Of a stretch of 64,000 nt of DNA, positions 41,977 to 50,171 are shown one piece after another. Numbering within the stretch: position 1 is the first letter of the stretch; each line of letters opens with the position of its first letter. Position numbers and translations under genes: made by a program. The stretch is from CAWCON01 sp963797185 (GTDB lineage Bacteria > Patescibacteriota > Saccharimonadia > Saccharimonadales > UBA4665): positions 248,001 through 312,000 of the forward strand of contig CAWCON010000001.1 of the NCBI GenBank assembly GCA_963797185.1. The letters run 5' to 3'. The notes beneath the pieces were generated by a model, which had not been told where the DNA came from, did no database searches, and saw only the letters and a program-made list of their open reading frames with translations.

Positions 41977-42075
41977 ATAAAGCTTGTTTATTCTAGTTGA
42001 CCCAATCAGATAAATAGTAGCAGATATATGACTGTGTATTGCTTAGAGTACCGGCTATGTTTATGCTTATAGCAA

Positions 42076-43008
42076 ATGGATGATCAAAACAAAAGTGTGA
42101 GTGCCGATCAACCTATTGCGTCAACGTCTCCCAATAATCCGCAACCAGTTGCTCAGCAAAGCGAATTGCGTTTGCATCCTTCGGAATCGTTCTTGCAGGA
42201 AATGCAAACCAGTTCTCCTTCTGCCCCCGTACCACCACCAGCCGATCAGAGTCAGGTCCAAAACAGTTTGCCCCAACCACCGAAGCCCCAATCTGGGAAA
42301 AACTCTCCAAACTTGACGGAGCGTTATAATATCACGAGTATTTACCCAGATGCTCCGACTGAGCATAACAATAAAGCAACCGATACCATCGCGGAACCAT
42401 TCATGGATCGAGAATCCCCCTCCGCAATCACCTTTGCTAACGGATTTGATATTGGTGCGACTATCTTCTGGTTTCAGGTCATCGCGGGGATATTGTTGTA
42501 TCTGGCAACATTGGCGCTGACATTCTTTTTGTTAGACCATACCCACTCTCTCGTAATCGATCGTATAGCAAGCCTTATCGTATTTGCTACTGGATTATTG
42601 GTCGCTATTTATATCCCATACAGCGTCATAAAGTCTAACAATATCGTTAAACCGATCTGGCTAACTGCTTTTGGTGTACCGCTGGGAGCTATTCTTGATC
42701 TGATACTCTTTTTTGTATTCGAAACGTTGTTTTATCACTTACTTCTGGAACGAGTCTCATTTGTAAGCCTTCATCCTAGCGTAACATCGGCAGTTATCGG
42801 AATAGCTTTACTGGTTGCATCTTACTACGTGATGAAGTTGACGTATGGTATCACGTTTCGCGTATATCAAAGGATTAATAATGCCGACAAATTTCGGGTA
42901 ATTAGCATCGCTATGATCGCCATTATTATCGTTGGCGGTATAGTCTCGCACTTCTTTAATATATTTGGTCTTGGCAGTTTGTTCTTGGTGCTAACACCAT
43001 TGGGTTAA
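42076..43008 (+). CDS. multi-pass membrane protein with proline-rich N-terminal tail
   Basis: 310 residues. The first ~115 are cytosolic and disordered (Pro/Gln/Ser-rich: PVPPPADQSQVQNSLPQPPK), then five or six membrane helices (FQVIAGILLYLATLALTFFL; ASLIVFATGLLVAIYIPYSV; LGAILDLILFFVFETLFYHL; VIGIALLVASYYVMKL; IAMIAIIIVGGIVSHF). No transporter motif is recognised. The tail resembles those of other CPR envelope proteins. Function unknown. Confidence 0.65.
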   Translation: MDDQNKSVSADQPIASTSPNNPQPVAQQSELRLHPSESFLQEMQTSSPSAPVPPPADQSQVQNSLPQPPKPQSGKNSPNLTERYNITSIYPDAPTEHNNKATDTIAEPFMDRESPSAITFANGFDIGATIFWFQVIAGILLYLATLALTFFLLDHTHSLVIDRIASLIVFATGLLVAIYIPYSVIKSNNIVKPIWLTAFGVPLGAILDLILFFVFETLFYHLLLERVSFVSLHPSVTSAVIGIALLVASYYVMKLTYGITFRVYQRINNADKFRVISIAMIAIIIVGGIVSHFFNIFGLGSLFLVLTPLG

Positions 43009-43021
43009 AGTAAAGACACTG

Positions 43022-43753
43022 CTAGATTTTCGCAAGTTCACCTGTTACTTCGCGCCATGCGTCATCGGCTGCCGCTTTATTAAATGCATTTGGATTTGTG
43101 TCATTAAAGAAAGCATGACCGCAGTTCGGATAGACTTTTGTTTTAAAGTCTATCTTGGCTTGTTTCATGCGTTCCGTTAAGTCAGGAAGACTGTTCATGA
43201 GATTTTCGTCATTCTCACCGTAAAAAGCACGGATCGGACAAGTTATTTTTTGTAACTCTTCAACTGGTTGATCGCAGTGACCATAAAAAGGAATGGCGAG
43301 TTTTAGACGCTGCTCGGCAATAGCGAGAGCAAAGCTATAAGTACCTCCGAAGCAGAAGCCCACAACTGAAACTTTTTGCTGACTTTCTGGTAGATCGTAA
43401 AGATAATTAAAACATGCAGAAAGTCGTTCGATTGTTAGCTGTCCAAACTCAGGTTCATGTATGGGGGCCGTAAGCCTTCGAAGTTCCGGTTGCACCGCAT
43501 TGCGTTTTTCGGGATCGAATAAGTTTTTCTGGAGTTCGGCAAGCTTAGCCGAACTAAATTCGGAGGTGTCTATTAGATCCGGAGCCAGGGAAATGAAGCC
43601 TGAATCGGCAAGCCTGTCGGCTATTGATTTAGTGTGGTCGGTCAGGCCCCAGACCTCATGGATGACGATCACTGCCCCTTTCGGTTCTGTCACCGGGCTG
43701 GCCATATAGGTAGTAACCAATTTGTCAGCTTTAATATCTAGCATTGTACCCAT
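43022..43753 (-). CDS. dienelactone hydrolase-family protein
   Basis: 243 residues with an alpha/beta-hydrolase fold. The nucleophile is Cys in VVGFCFGGTYSFALA (GxCxGG), the acid is Asp in FYGENDENLM and the base is His in YPNCGHAFFND, the Cys-Asp-His triad typical of dienelactone hydrolases. The N-terminal AVIVIHEVWGLTDHTKSIAD is also family-specific. It hydrolyses lactones or esters in the cytosol; the real substrate cannot be inferred. Divergent from the AbrB-MFS operon. Confidence 0.88.
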   Translation of the reverse strand: MGTMLDIKADKLVTTYMASPVTEPKGAVIVIHEVWGLTDHTKSIADRLADSGFISLAPDLIDTSEFSSAKLAELQKNLFDPEKRNAVQPELRRLTAPIHEPEFGQLTIERLSACFNYLYDLPESQQKVSVVGFCFGGTYSFALAIAEQRLKLAIPFYGHCDQPVEELQKITCPIRAFYGENDENLMNSLPDLTERMKQAKIDFKTKVYPNCGHAFFNDTNPNAFNKAAADDAWREVTGELAKI

Positions 43754-43848
43754 GTAGTATCCTCCAAATGTTTAGATTGCTAATGTATAATATGAATAGT
43801 ATGATAAGTATGTATTAATGTAAAGTTAGTTTTAAACGAAAGGATCAT

Positions 43849-44127
43849 ATGAAACAGTTTGATGAAAACCGTCCAGACTTTTTTAGTATCACCACGATTG
43901 GCGAACGAGGCCAAGTAGTTATTCCGAAAGAAGCTCGTGATGCACTGCAATTGTCCGCTGGAGATAAACTGGTTGCTATGCCAAGCAGACGTGGTAATGG
44001 GGTGCTGCTAATGAAAGAAGAAAATATTAAGGAATTGGCTTTACAGATAAGTGAACGAGCCGAACACATGAACCAAAAATCAAAACGATTACAAGAGAAA
44101 CTTCATGATGCAGAAAGTGCCGAATAA
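43849..44127 (+). CDS. AbrB/SpoVT-type DNA-binding protein
   Basis: 92 residues. The swapped-hairpin domain is clear: ITTIGERGQVVIPKEARDAL and LSAGDKLVAMPSRRGNGVLL, followed by a coiled-coil-like tail (ISERAEHMNQKSKRLQEKL). AAAGGATC lies 5 nt before the ATG. It starts 47 nt before the MFS gene and is probably its co-transcribed regulator; no toxin-like partner is seen, so it is not a MazE antitoxin here. Confidence 0.85.
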   Translation: MKQFDENRPDFFSITTIGERGQVVIPKEARDALQLSAGDKLVAMPSRRGNGVLLMKEENIKELALQISERAEHMNQKSKRLQEKLHDAESAE

Positions 44128-44174
44128 GCTAAGGTTTTTGAACACTAGTTGTCAGATAATGGGGATTTTTAAGT

Positions 44175-45884
44175 ATGCCAATATTAAGTAGCGCTGCGGC
44201 TCGAAACCATAACTATAAATGGGTAGCTCTCGCCAATACCACGCTTGGCGTTATTATGGCTACGATTGATTCCTCCATTATGCTGATTGCATTACCTGAT
44301 ATTTTCCGGGGTATTAAATTAAACCCGCTGCTCCCTGGCAATAGTTTTTACTTATTGTGGATGATCCTGAGTTTCCTAATTATCAGCAGTGTACTAGTGG
44401 TCAGTTTTGGACGACTTGGTGATATGTTCGGTCGGGTCAAGATGTATAACTTAGGCTTTGTGATTTATACTTTGTCATCAATCTTGCTGACAATTACTTG
44501 GATGCATGGTTCATCGGCCGCTATATATCTGGTTATAATGCGAGTTTTCCAAGGAGTTGGTGCAGCTTTCATTCTAGCTAATTCAGGCGCAATTTTAACC
44601 GATGCGTTTCCTCCTAATCAACGGGGTATGGCGCTTGGTATTAATAATGTAGCAGCGATTAGTGGATCGTTTATCGGCTTAATTCTTGGCGGATTGCTCG
44701 GACCGATTGATTGGCGGTTAATCTTTCTAGTGTCAGTGCCGTTTGGTATCGCTGGTACATTATGGGCCTACTTCATGCTTCATGATTCAAAAGACACCAA
44801 ATCGGGTGGTAGTATTGATTGGCTCGGAAATGTTACCTTTGCACTCGGTCTCATCTTAGTAATGATCGGGATTACGTATGGCATTGAACCACACGGTTCT
44901 CACACTATGGGTTGGACCAGTCCGGCCGTACTAACCGAACTAATCTCGGGCAGTGCACTTTTAATTGCATTTGTAGTGATCGAGAAAGTCGTTAAACAGC
45001 CGATGTTCCGACTACATCTATTTAAAATCAGAGCCTTCTCCGCTGGCGTCTTGTCTAGTTTTCTATCAGCAATAGCCAGGGGAGGACTGATGTTTATGCT
45101 TATTATCTGGCTGCAGGGCATATGGTTACCGGAGCATGGCTATAGTTTTGCTCGCACCCCTCTTTGGGCCGGTATCTTCATGCTACCGTTGACTGCAGGG
45201 TTATTGCTGGCTGGTCCTATCTCCGGTATTCTATCGGATAAATTCGGTTCCCGCCCATTTGCTACTACTGGCATGATTGGTTCGGCGATTTCATTTATTC
45301 TGCTAGATTTTCTACCAATTAATTTTAATGACATATCCTTCTCCCTGATATTACTGTTAATGGGTGTATCAATGGGTTTCTTTGCCGCGCCAAACCGTGC
45401 TGGCGTTATGAACAGCTTGCCACCCGAAGACCGTGGCGCCGGTGGAGGAATGAACTCTACCTTTCAAAATTCAGCACAAGTCCTATCGATAGGCATATTC
45501 TTTACTCTTATGATTATTGGGCTTGCCTCTACATTGCCTGCACATCTTTCGTCAGGGTTGCGCCAATACGGAGTTGCTCCGGCAGTTGCTTCAAGTGTCG
45601 CTCATCTTCCGCCGGTCTCTGTCTTATTTGCTGCATTCTTAGGGTACAACCCAATTCAAAAGTTAATTAGCCCAAAGATTTTTAACGCTATCCCGGCGCA
45701 CGATAAGGCCGTACTGACGGGTCACGGGTTCTTCCCAAGTCTTATTAGCCGCTCATTCTCCACAGGCTTACATGAAGCGTTTATCTTTGCCACCGTTATT
45801 TGTCTGATTGCGGCAGCTGCCTCGTGGTTTCGAGGCAAAAGATATGTGCATGGTGAAGTGGACGTCCCTAAGAAGAACTATTAA
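44175..45884 (+). CDS. MFS transporter, DHA2 type (long form)
   Basis: 569 residues, ~14 helices. TIDSSIMLIALPDIFRGI in helix 1, VSFGRLGDMFGRVKMYNLG as motif A and NNVAAISGSFIGLILGGLLG as motif C mark a drug:H+ antiporter. Compared with the other two pumps here it has a longer extracellular loop near the C-terminus (QKLISPKIFNAIPAHDKAVL). Downstream of the AbrB-like gene. Substrate unknown. Confidence 0.87.
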   Translation: MPILSSAAARNHNYKWVALANTTLGVIMATIDSSIMLIALPDIFRGIKLNPLLPGNSFYLLWMILSFLIISSVLVVSFGRLGDMFGRVKMYNLGFVIYTLSSILLTITWMHGSSAAIYLVIMRVFQGVGAAFILANSGAILTDAFPPNQRGMALGINNVAAISGSFIGLILGGLLGPIDWRLIFLVSVPFGIAGTLWAYFMLHDSKDTKSGGSIDWLGNVTFALGLILVMIGITYGIEPHGSHTMGWTSPAVLTELISGSALLIAFVVIEKVVKQPMFRLHLFKIRAFSAGVLSSFLSAIARGGLMFMLIIWLQGIWLPEHGYSFARTPLWAGIFMLPLTAGLLLAGPISGILSDKFGSRPFATTGMIGSAISFILLDFLPINFNDISFSLILLLMGVSMGFFAAPNRAGVMNSLPPEDRGAGGGMNSTFQNSAQVLSIGIFFTLMIIGLASTLPAHLSSGLRQYGVAPAVASSVAHLPPVSVLFAAFLGYNPIQKLISPKIFNAIPAHDKAVLTGHGFFPSLISRSFSTGLHEAFIFATVICLIAAAASWFRGKRYVHGEVDVPKKNY

Positions 45885-45897
45885 GTATTGAGTGTCG

Positions 45898-47253
45898 TCA
45901 TCGATGCGCGAGCGTATAGAATAGTGCCAGTGCCGAAGCTGCCATCACAGCAAACGTTAACCAAACAATACTCCGCGATAACTTACCTCCTCGATGCTCG
46001 CCCATAATATCTTTGTTACTGTTAATTTTGGCAACAAGAAACAACAGTGGAACTGCAGCAACACCGTTGAAGACAGCCGTAAAAACTAGTGCCCGGATTG
46101 GGTTAATGCCTAGAAAATTAATCATTAGACCGATGACGGTAGCAACAATAATTACTCCGTAAAAACCTCGTGCTTTACTGAATTTTCGGTAGAGCCCTTC
46201 TTTCCAACCGAAAGCTTCGGACATAGCGTAGGCGGCCGAACCGGCCAGAACTGGGATAGCCAGCAAACCCAGCCCAACGACACCGACAGCAAATAAGTCT
46301 TTAGCAATCTGACCCGAATCAGGGAATGACTTTACGAGTGGCTGCAGTGCTCGTGCTGCGTCGGCGGCATTGTTGATAGTGTGTATGCCGTGACTGAACA
46401 ACACTGTAGCGGCAGTGATAATAATGAACCACTGAGCTATTTCAGCCGATAGCATTCCAATCGCATTATCGAGTCGTAGATCTTTTAGAAAGCGCTTTGT
46501 TAAACGCGGCACACCGCCTTTCTGGGCCACCATGTGTGCGGCAATCTCCTCTTCAACCTCGCCGGATGTTTGCCAGAAAAACATATAAGGAGAAATGGTG
46601 GTACCGAATACACCCGTCACAATAAACAAGAACGAAAAGCTAAGCTGAATATGTGGCACGATGGTTGCGTGGATAATTTTTCCCCATGGCTCACTTGTGA
46701 TGAGAGCAGTAAAAATATATGACACTAGTGCAAGAGATAGCCACTTTAATACTTTTGCGTACGACTTATAGGTTACCAGCACTTCTAGTAGCATGATCAA
46801 GATAGCAACACCAATCGCTAATACGGCAAAGGGTATATTGACTACTAGTTTGGCCGAGTCAGCTACCGCACCGATATCGGCTCCGATATTAATAATGTTG
46901 GCAATAACAACCAATAGCACAATTCCGTATAGGACTTTCTGGGTATAGTGTTCCTTAACTACTCCTGCCAATCCCTTGCCGGTAACGGCTCCAATTCGAG
47001 CGCAAGCTTCCTGTATCGCTATTAGGAGAGGAATCTGGTACAGGGCTGTCCAGATTTGACCGAAACCAAACTGTGCACCAGTTTGAGAGTAGGTTGCAAT
47101 TCCAGAAGGGTCATCATCAGCAGCTCCGGTAATAAGACCTGGTCCAAGAATACGCAGTATACGATTAAACTTAAGGCGCTTGACGACTTTTCGAGCTTGC
47201 AAAACGGTTGTGGTACCTGGTTTGATAATGTTTGGGAAAAAATGCCGGGACAT
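45898..47253 (-). CDS. NRAMP-related divalent metal transporter
   Basis: 451 residues, ~11 helices. The helix 1 motif is GAADDDPSGIATYSQTG; canonical NRAMP has DPGN. Helix 6 reads FGTTISPYMFFWQTSGEVEE, where canonical transporters have the metal-binding Met in an MPH motif. Both changes suit the NRAMP-related branch, some members of which move Mg2+ instead of Mn2+/Fe2+. Metal choice here is inference. The N-terminus is long and basic. Converges on the MFS gene. Confidence 0.82.
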   Translation of the reverse strand: MSRHFFPNIIKPGTTTVLQARKVVKRLKFNRILRILGPGLITGAADDDPSGIATYSQTGAQFGFGQIWTALYQIPLLIAIQEACARIGAVTGKGLAGVVKEHYTQKVLYGIVLLVVIANIINIGADIGAVADSAKLVVNIPFAVLAIGVAILIMLLEVLVTYKSYAKVLKWLSLALVSYIFTALITSEPWGKIIHATIVPHIQLSFSFLFIVTGVFGTTISPYMFFWQTSGEVEEEIAAHMVAQKGGVPRLTKRFLKDLRLDNAIGMLSAEIAQWFIIITAATVLFSHGIHTINNAADAARALQPLVKSFPDSGQIAKDLFAVGVVGLGLLAIPVLAGSAAYAMSEAFGWKEGLYRKFSKARGFYGVIIVATVIGLMINFLGINPIRALVFTAVFNGVAAVPLLFLVAKINSNKDIMGEHRGGKLSRSIVWLTFAVMAASALALFYTLAHR

Positions 47254-47483
47254 GTCTGCTATTTAGTGTAGGTAAAGTTCTTATGTTTGCAAGCATAAGT
47301 CAGCGCAATCTCCGCAAAAGCTAGTTTGGTTTACAGACACAGAAGCATACGGCTATAATGATAGTGGTTAGATTAACAGATGTGATCTTGTAGGTGGCTA
47401 TCGTTACTATTCTTGTGCTGATATCAATATTCAGCTGGTGGTAACGAGAGGAAATGATAAAATAGAGCCAAGAAGGGGTGGGA

Positions 47484-48776
47484 GTGTTTAGTAAAAAAAC
47501 CGTTCGCGATATTGATCTCGACAATAAAACTGTCTTGGTAAGAGCTGATTATAACGTTCCGCTTGATGACAAAGGTCATATCACGAGCGACTATCGCATT
47601 AAGCAGTCAGTGCCCACTATTCATTATTTACTTGAACATAATGATAAGGTAGTAATTTGTTCTCATCTTGGGCGTCCGGATGGTAAACCTGATCCAAAAT
47701 TATCGTTGGCTCCTATCGCTAAACGGCTAGGCGAGTTATTGCAGCAAGATGTTAAATTTGTTGGTGATTGTATTGGCCCGGAAGTAGCAGCAGCGGTGGC
47801 AGCTCTCCAGCCGAAACAGGTTTTACTGCTTGAAAATCTACGATTTCATCCAGAGGAAGAAAAGAATGATGATGGCTTTGCAACTGAGCTTGCTAAATCG
47901 GGCGAGGTCTTTGTCCAAGACGGCTTTGGGGTTGTCCATCGTGCTCATGCCAGCACTGAGGCAATCACAAAACACTTGCCAAGTGTTGCTGGACTATTAC
48001 TAGAAAAGGAAGTTACAACTATCACCGATGTCATGGATCAACCAAAGCATCCACTTGTTGCTGTTATTGGCGGTGCAAAGATTGCCGATAAGATAGATGT
48101 GATCTATAAGTTTATTGAAATTGCTGATGTTGTTGCTATAGGTGGAGCTATGGCGAATACCTTTCTTGCAGCGGAAGGTGTGCCGATTGCTAAAAGTCTT
48201 ATAGATAAAGATGACATACCTATCGCTAAAGACGTTCGAGAACGGGCTCAAGCACAAGCTAAATCGAGAGGTATGGTTTTCTATTTGCCGCAAGATGGGG
48301 TGGCAGCAAAAAGTTCTGATAAAACGGCGCCGACTCGTATTATTGATTGGAGCGCACACGTCATCGCTGATATTGAAAACTACCCCAAGCAACCCCCGGC
48401 GCTTACTCGCCATATCGCCGACGATGAAATGTTACTGGATATCGGTCCATTTTCTGGCGCTTTTATTGCCGGTACCCTTCAGCTAGCCCAAACTGTTGTT
48501 TGGAACGGCACGATGGGGGTAACGGAGACTGAGGGTCTGCAAGGCCCGATCGGTCCATTTTCGCATGGTACTGAACTTGTTATTGAAGCAATTGTTGGCC
48601 AGTTTGGCCATCGCCCATTTAGTCTAGTCGGTGGTGGCGATACAACTGGTTACATCGAAGCTCGTCAATTAACTGATTCTTTCGATCATGTTTCAACGGG
48701 TGGTGGTGCTAGCTTGGAGTTAATGGCTGGTAGAACGTTGCCGGGAGTGGCAGCCTTAATGGATAAAGAAGGTTGA
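47484..48776 (+). CDS. pgk: phosphoglycerate kinase
   Basis: About 430 residues from GTG 47484, giving MFSKKTVRDIDL as in the family, with AGAAGG ~8 nt upstream; GTG 47478 is an alternative. Landmarks: VLVRADYNVPLDDKG, SHLGRPDGKPDPKLSL, LLENLRFHPEEEKND, VAVIGGAKIADKI, and the C-terminal nucleotide site VGGGDTTGYI and HVSTGGGASLELMAG. It makes ATP in lower glycolysis. The tpiA gene follows 27 nt later, so the two form an operon, as in Firmicutes and Actinobacteria. Confidence 0.95.
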   Translation: MFSKKTVRDIDLDNKTVLVRADYNVPLDDKGHITSDYRIKQSVPTIHYLLEHNDKVVICSHLGRPDGKPDPKLSLAPIAKRLGELLQQDVKFVGDCIGPEVAAAVAALQPKQVLLLENLRFHPEEEKNDDGFATELAKSGEVFVQDGFGVVHRAHASTEAITKHLPSVAGLLLEKEVTTITDVMDQPKHPLVAVIGGAKIADKIDVIYKFIEIADVVAIGGAMANTFLAAEGVPIAKSLIDKDDIPIAKDVRERAQAQAKSRGMVFYLPQDGVAAKSSDKTAPTRIIDWSAHVIADIENYPKQPPALTRHIADDEMLLDIGPFSGAFIAGTLQLAQTVVWNGTMGVTETEGLQGPIGPFSHGTELVIEAIVGQFGHRPFSLVGGGDTTGYIEARQLTDSFDHVSTGGGASLELMAGRTLPGVAALMDKEG

Positions 48777-48803
48777 TAGGTTTACAATATAACCATAAAC
48801 GCT

Positions 48804-49604
48804 ATGCGTAAAATGCTGATTGTTGCTAACTGGAAAATGCACCTGAATGTAAGTCAGTCGAGTGTACTTGTCCAACATTTGCACCGTACTATTAAGGTTC
48901 ATCGTGATATAGAAACTGTTCTTGCACCAAGCATGTTGGCATTGCAGCCACTTAGCTTACAAATTGATCGACGTCAATTTCGTCTTGCTGCTCAAAATGC
49001 CTATTTCGTTGACGACGGCGCCTACACGGGCGAAGTAAGTTTCTCAATGTTAAGGGACCTGGTCCATTATTGTCTGATTGGTCACTCGGAGAGACGTATT
49101 TATTTTAATGAAAGTTTGGAAATGATCCGAGATAAAGTTGCCGCGGCAGTGCGCAACGATATTGTGCCGATTTTGTGTGTTGGTGAAACCAAAAATGAAC
49201 GTGAAGCCGGGGAAACTCGTCAAGTTCTCCACGATCAGTTGACGACAGCGTTGTCCAACCTAACGAGCCGCGAGATTGAGGATGTTATTATTGCCTACGA
49301 ACCAGTCTGGGCGATTAGTACGTTTGAAGGAGTCCTAGCGAAGCCGCACGAGATTCAATCCGAAATTGATTTTATTCGGCATCAAGTAGAAGCGCTGTAT
49401 GGTGACAGGGCTGCTCAGCGATTGCGCGTCTTATATGGAGGTAGCGTCGATGATCAGATCGCCCATGGTTATCTGGAATTAGAGGGGTGCGACGGCGCGC
49501 TAGTAGGTGGTGCCAGCTTGAATTATGTAACATTTGCCGCTATTGTGGCAGCAGCAGAGCGTGTGCAAAATGAGCGAACCAAACAGAAAGGACCTAAAGA
49601 ATGA
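48804..49604 (+). CDS. tpiA: triosephosphate isomerase
   Basis: 266 residues. Catalytic residues are Lys11 in VANWKMH, His94 in LIGHSERRIY and Glu166 in IIAYEPVWAIS; the phosphate loop GGSVDD and GALVGGASL are present. It interconverts DHAP and glyceraldehyde 3-phosphate. It follows pgk, and its stop overlaps the next start in ATGA, so translation of all three genes may be coupled. Confidence 0.95.
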   Translation: MRKMLIVANWKMHLNVSQSSVLVQHLHRTIKVHRDIETVLAPSMLALQPLSLQIDRRQFRLAAQNAYFVDDGAYTGEVSFSMLRDLVHYCLIGHSERRIYFNESLEMIRDKVAAAVRNDIVPILCVGETKNEREAGETRQVLHDQLTTALSNLTSREIEDVIIAYEPVWAISTFEGVLAKPHEIQSEIDFIRHQVEALYGDRAAQRLRVLYGGSVDDQIAHGYLELEGCDGALVGGASLNYVTFAAIVAAAERVQNERTKQKGPKE

Positions 49605-50122
49605 GTGATGCCTCTGATCCGAAATTTTTTGACGTAATGCCTCCCCACCATAGTGCTGCTAGCCCGACTAGTCGACCAATAGTGAATGCCAGTAAATCTA
49701 AACGAGACGACCCAATGATTCACCCGACTCTTGTCTCCAACGACGAGACGGATGAATTTGATAAGACCGAAGTTGAGCCGACTGAAACTATCAGTCCAGT
49801 GGTAGATGATATATCAATCGCCGATGAGCCGGACGAATCGCCGGATACCTCAGAAAAGATTGATGTTCAACCTGAACAAGAGTCAGTGCCAGACTTAGCC
49901 GAAGAAACTCATGCTCAACCGACACATACAGTGTTTACTGAGGAAGAACCCGAACCCTTACTCCCCGCTAATGCAACTCCTGATCCCTCACCTTCAGTGG
50001 TGGCAGCAGATCATCAACCAGCCCAAAAACGATCTGGCCGGGGTGTTTGGATCGCTATCATTATCCTGAGTTTAATAATCATCGGTCTGCTGGTTGCTTT
50101 GGTGTTTGTAAAACAACATTAA
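49601..50122 (+). CDS. acidic disordered protein with C-terminal membrane anchor
   Basis: 173 residues, starting within the tpiA stop (ATGA). Residues 1-140 are Asp/Glu/Pro-rich and probably disordered; a single C-terminal helix (GVWIAIIILSLIIIGLLVAL) ends in VKQH. It is a tail-anchored protein with a cytosolic or external acidic arm. No family recognised. Coupling to glycolytic genes may reflect only operon packing. Confidence 0.7.
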   Translation: MSDASDPKFFDVMPPHHSAASPTSRPIVNASKSKRDDPMIHPTLVSNDETDEFDKTEVEPTETISPVVDDISIADEPDESPDTSEKIDVQPEQESVPDLAEETHAQPTHTVFTEEEPEPLLPANATPDPSPSVVAADHQPAQKRSGRGVWIAIIILSLIIIGLLVALVFVKQH

Positions 50123-50171
50123 ACTGAAACGTGGTGTCGAGAGACCCTAAGGTGTCTGTTACAATAACAGG

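Noticed and set aside
43849..44127. Toxin-antitoxin antitoxin (MazE-like)
   Set aside because: The AbrB-fold gene is followed by an MFS transporter, not a toxin, so a regulator role is preferred.
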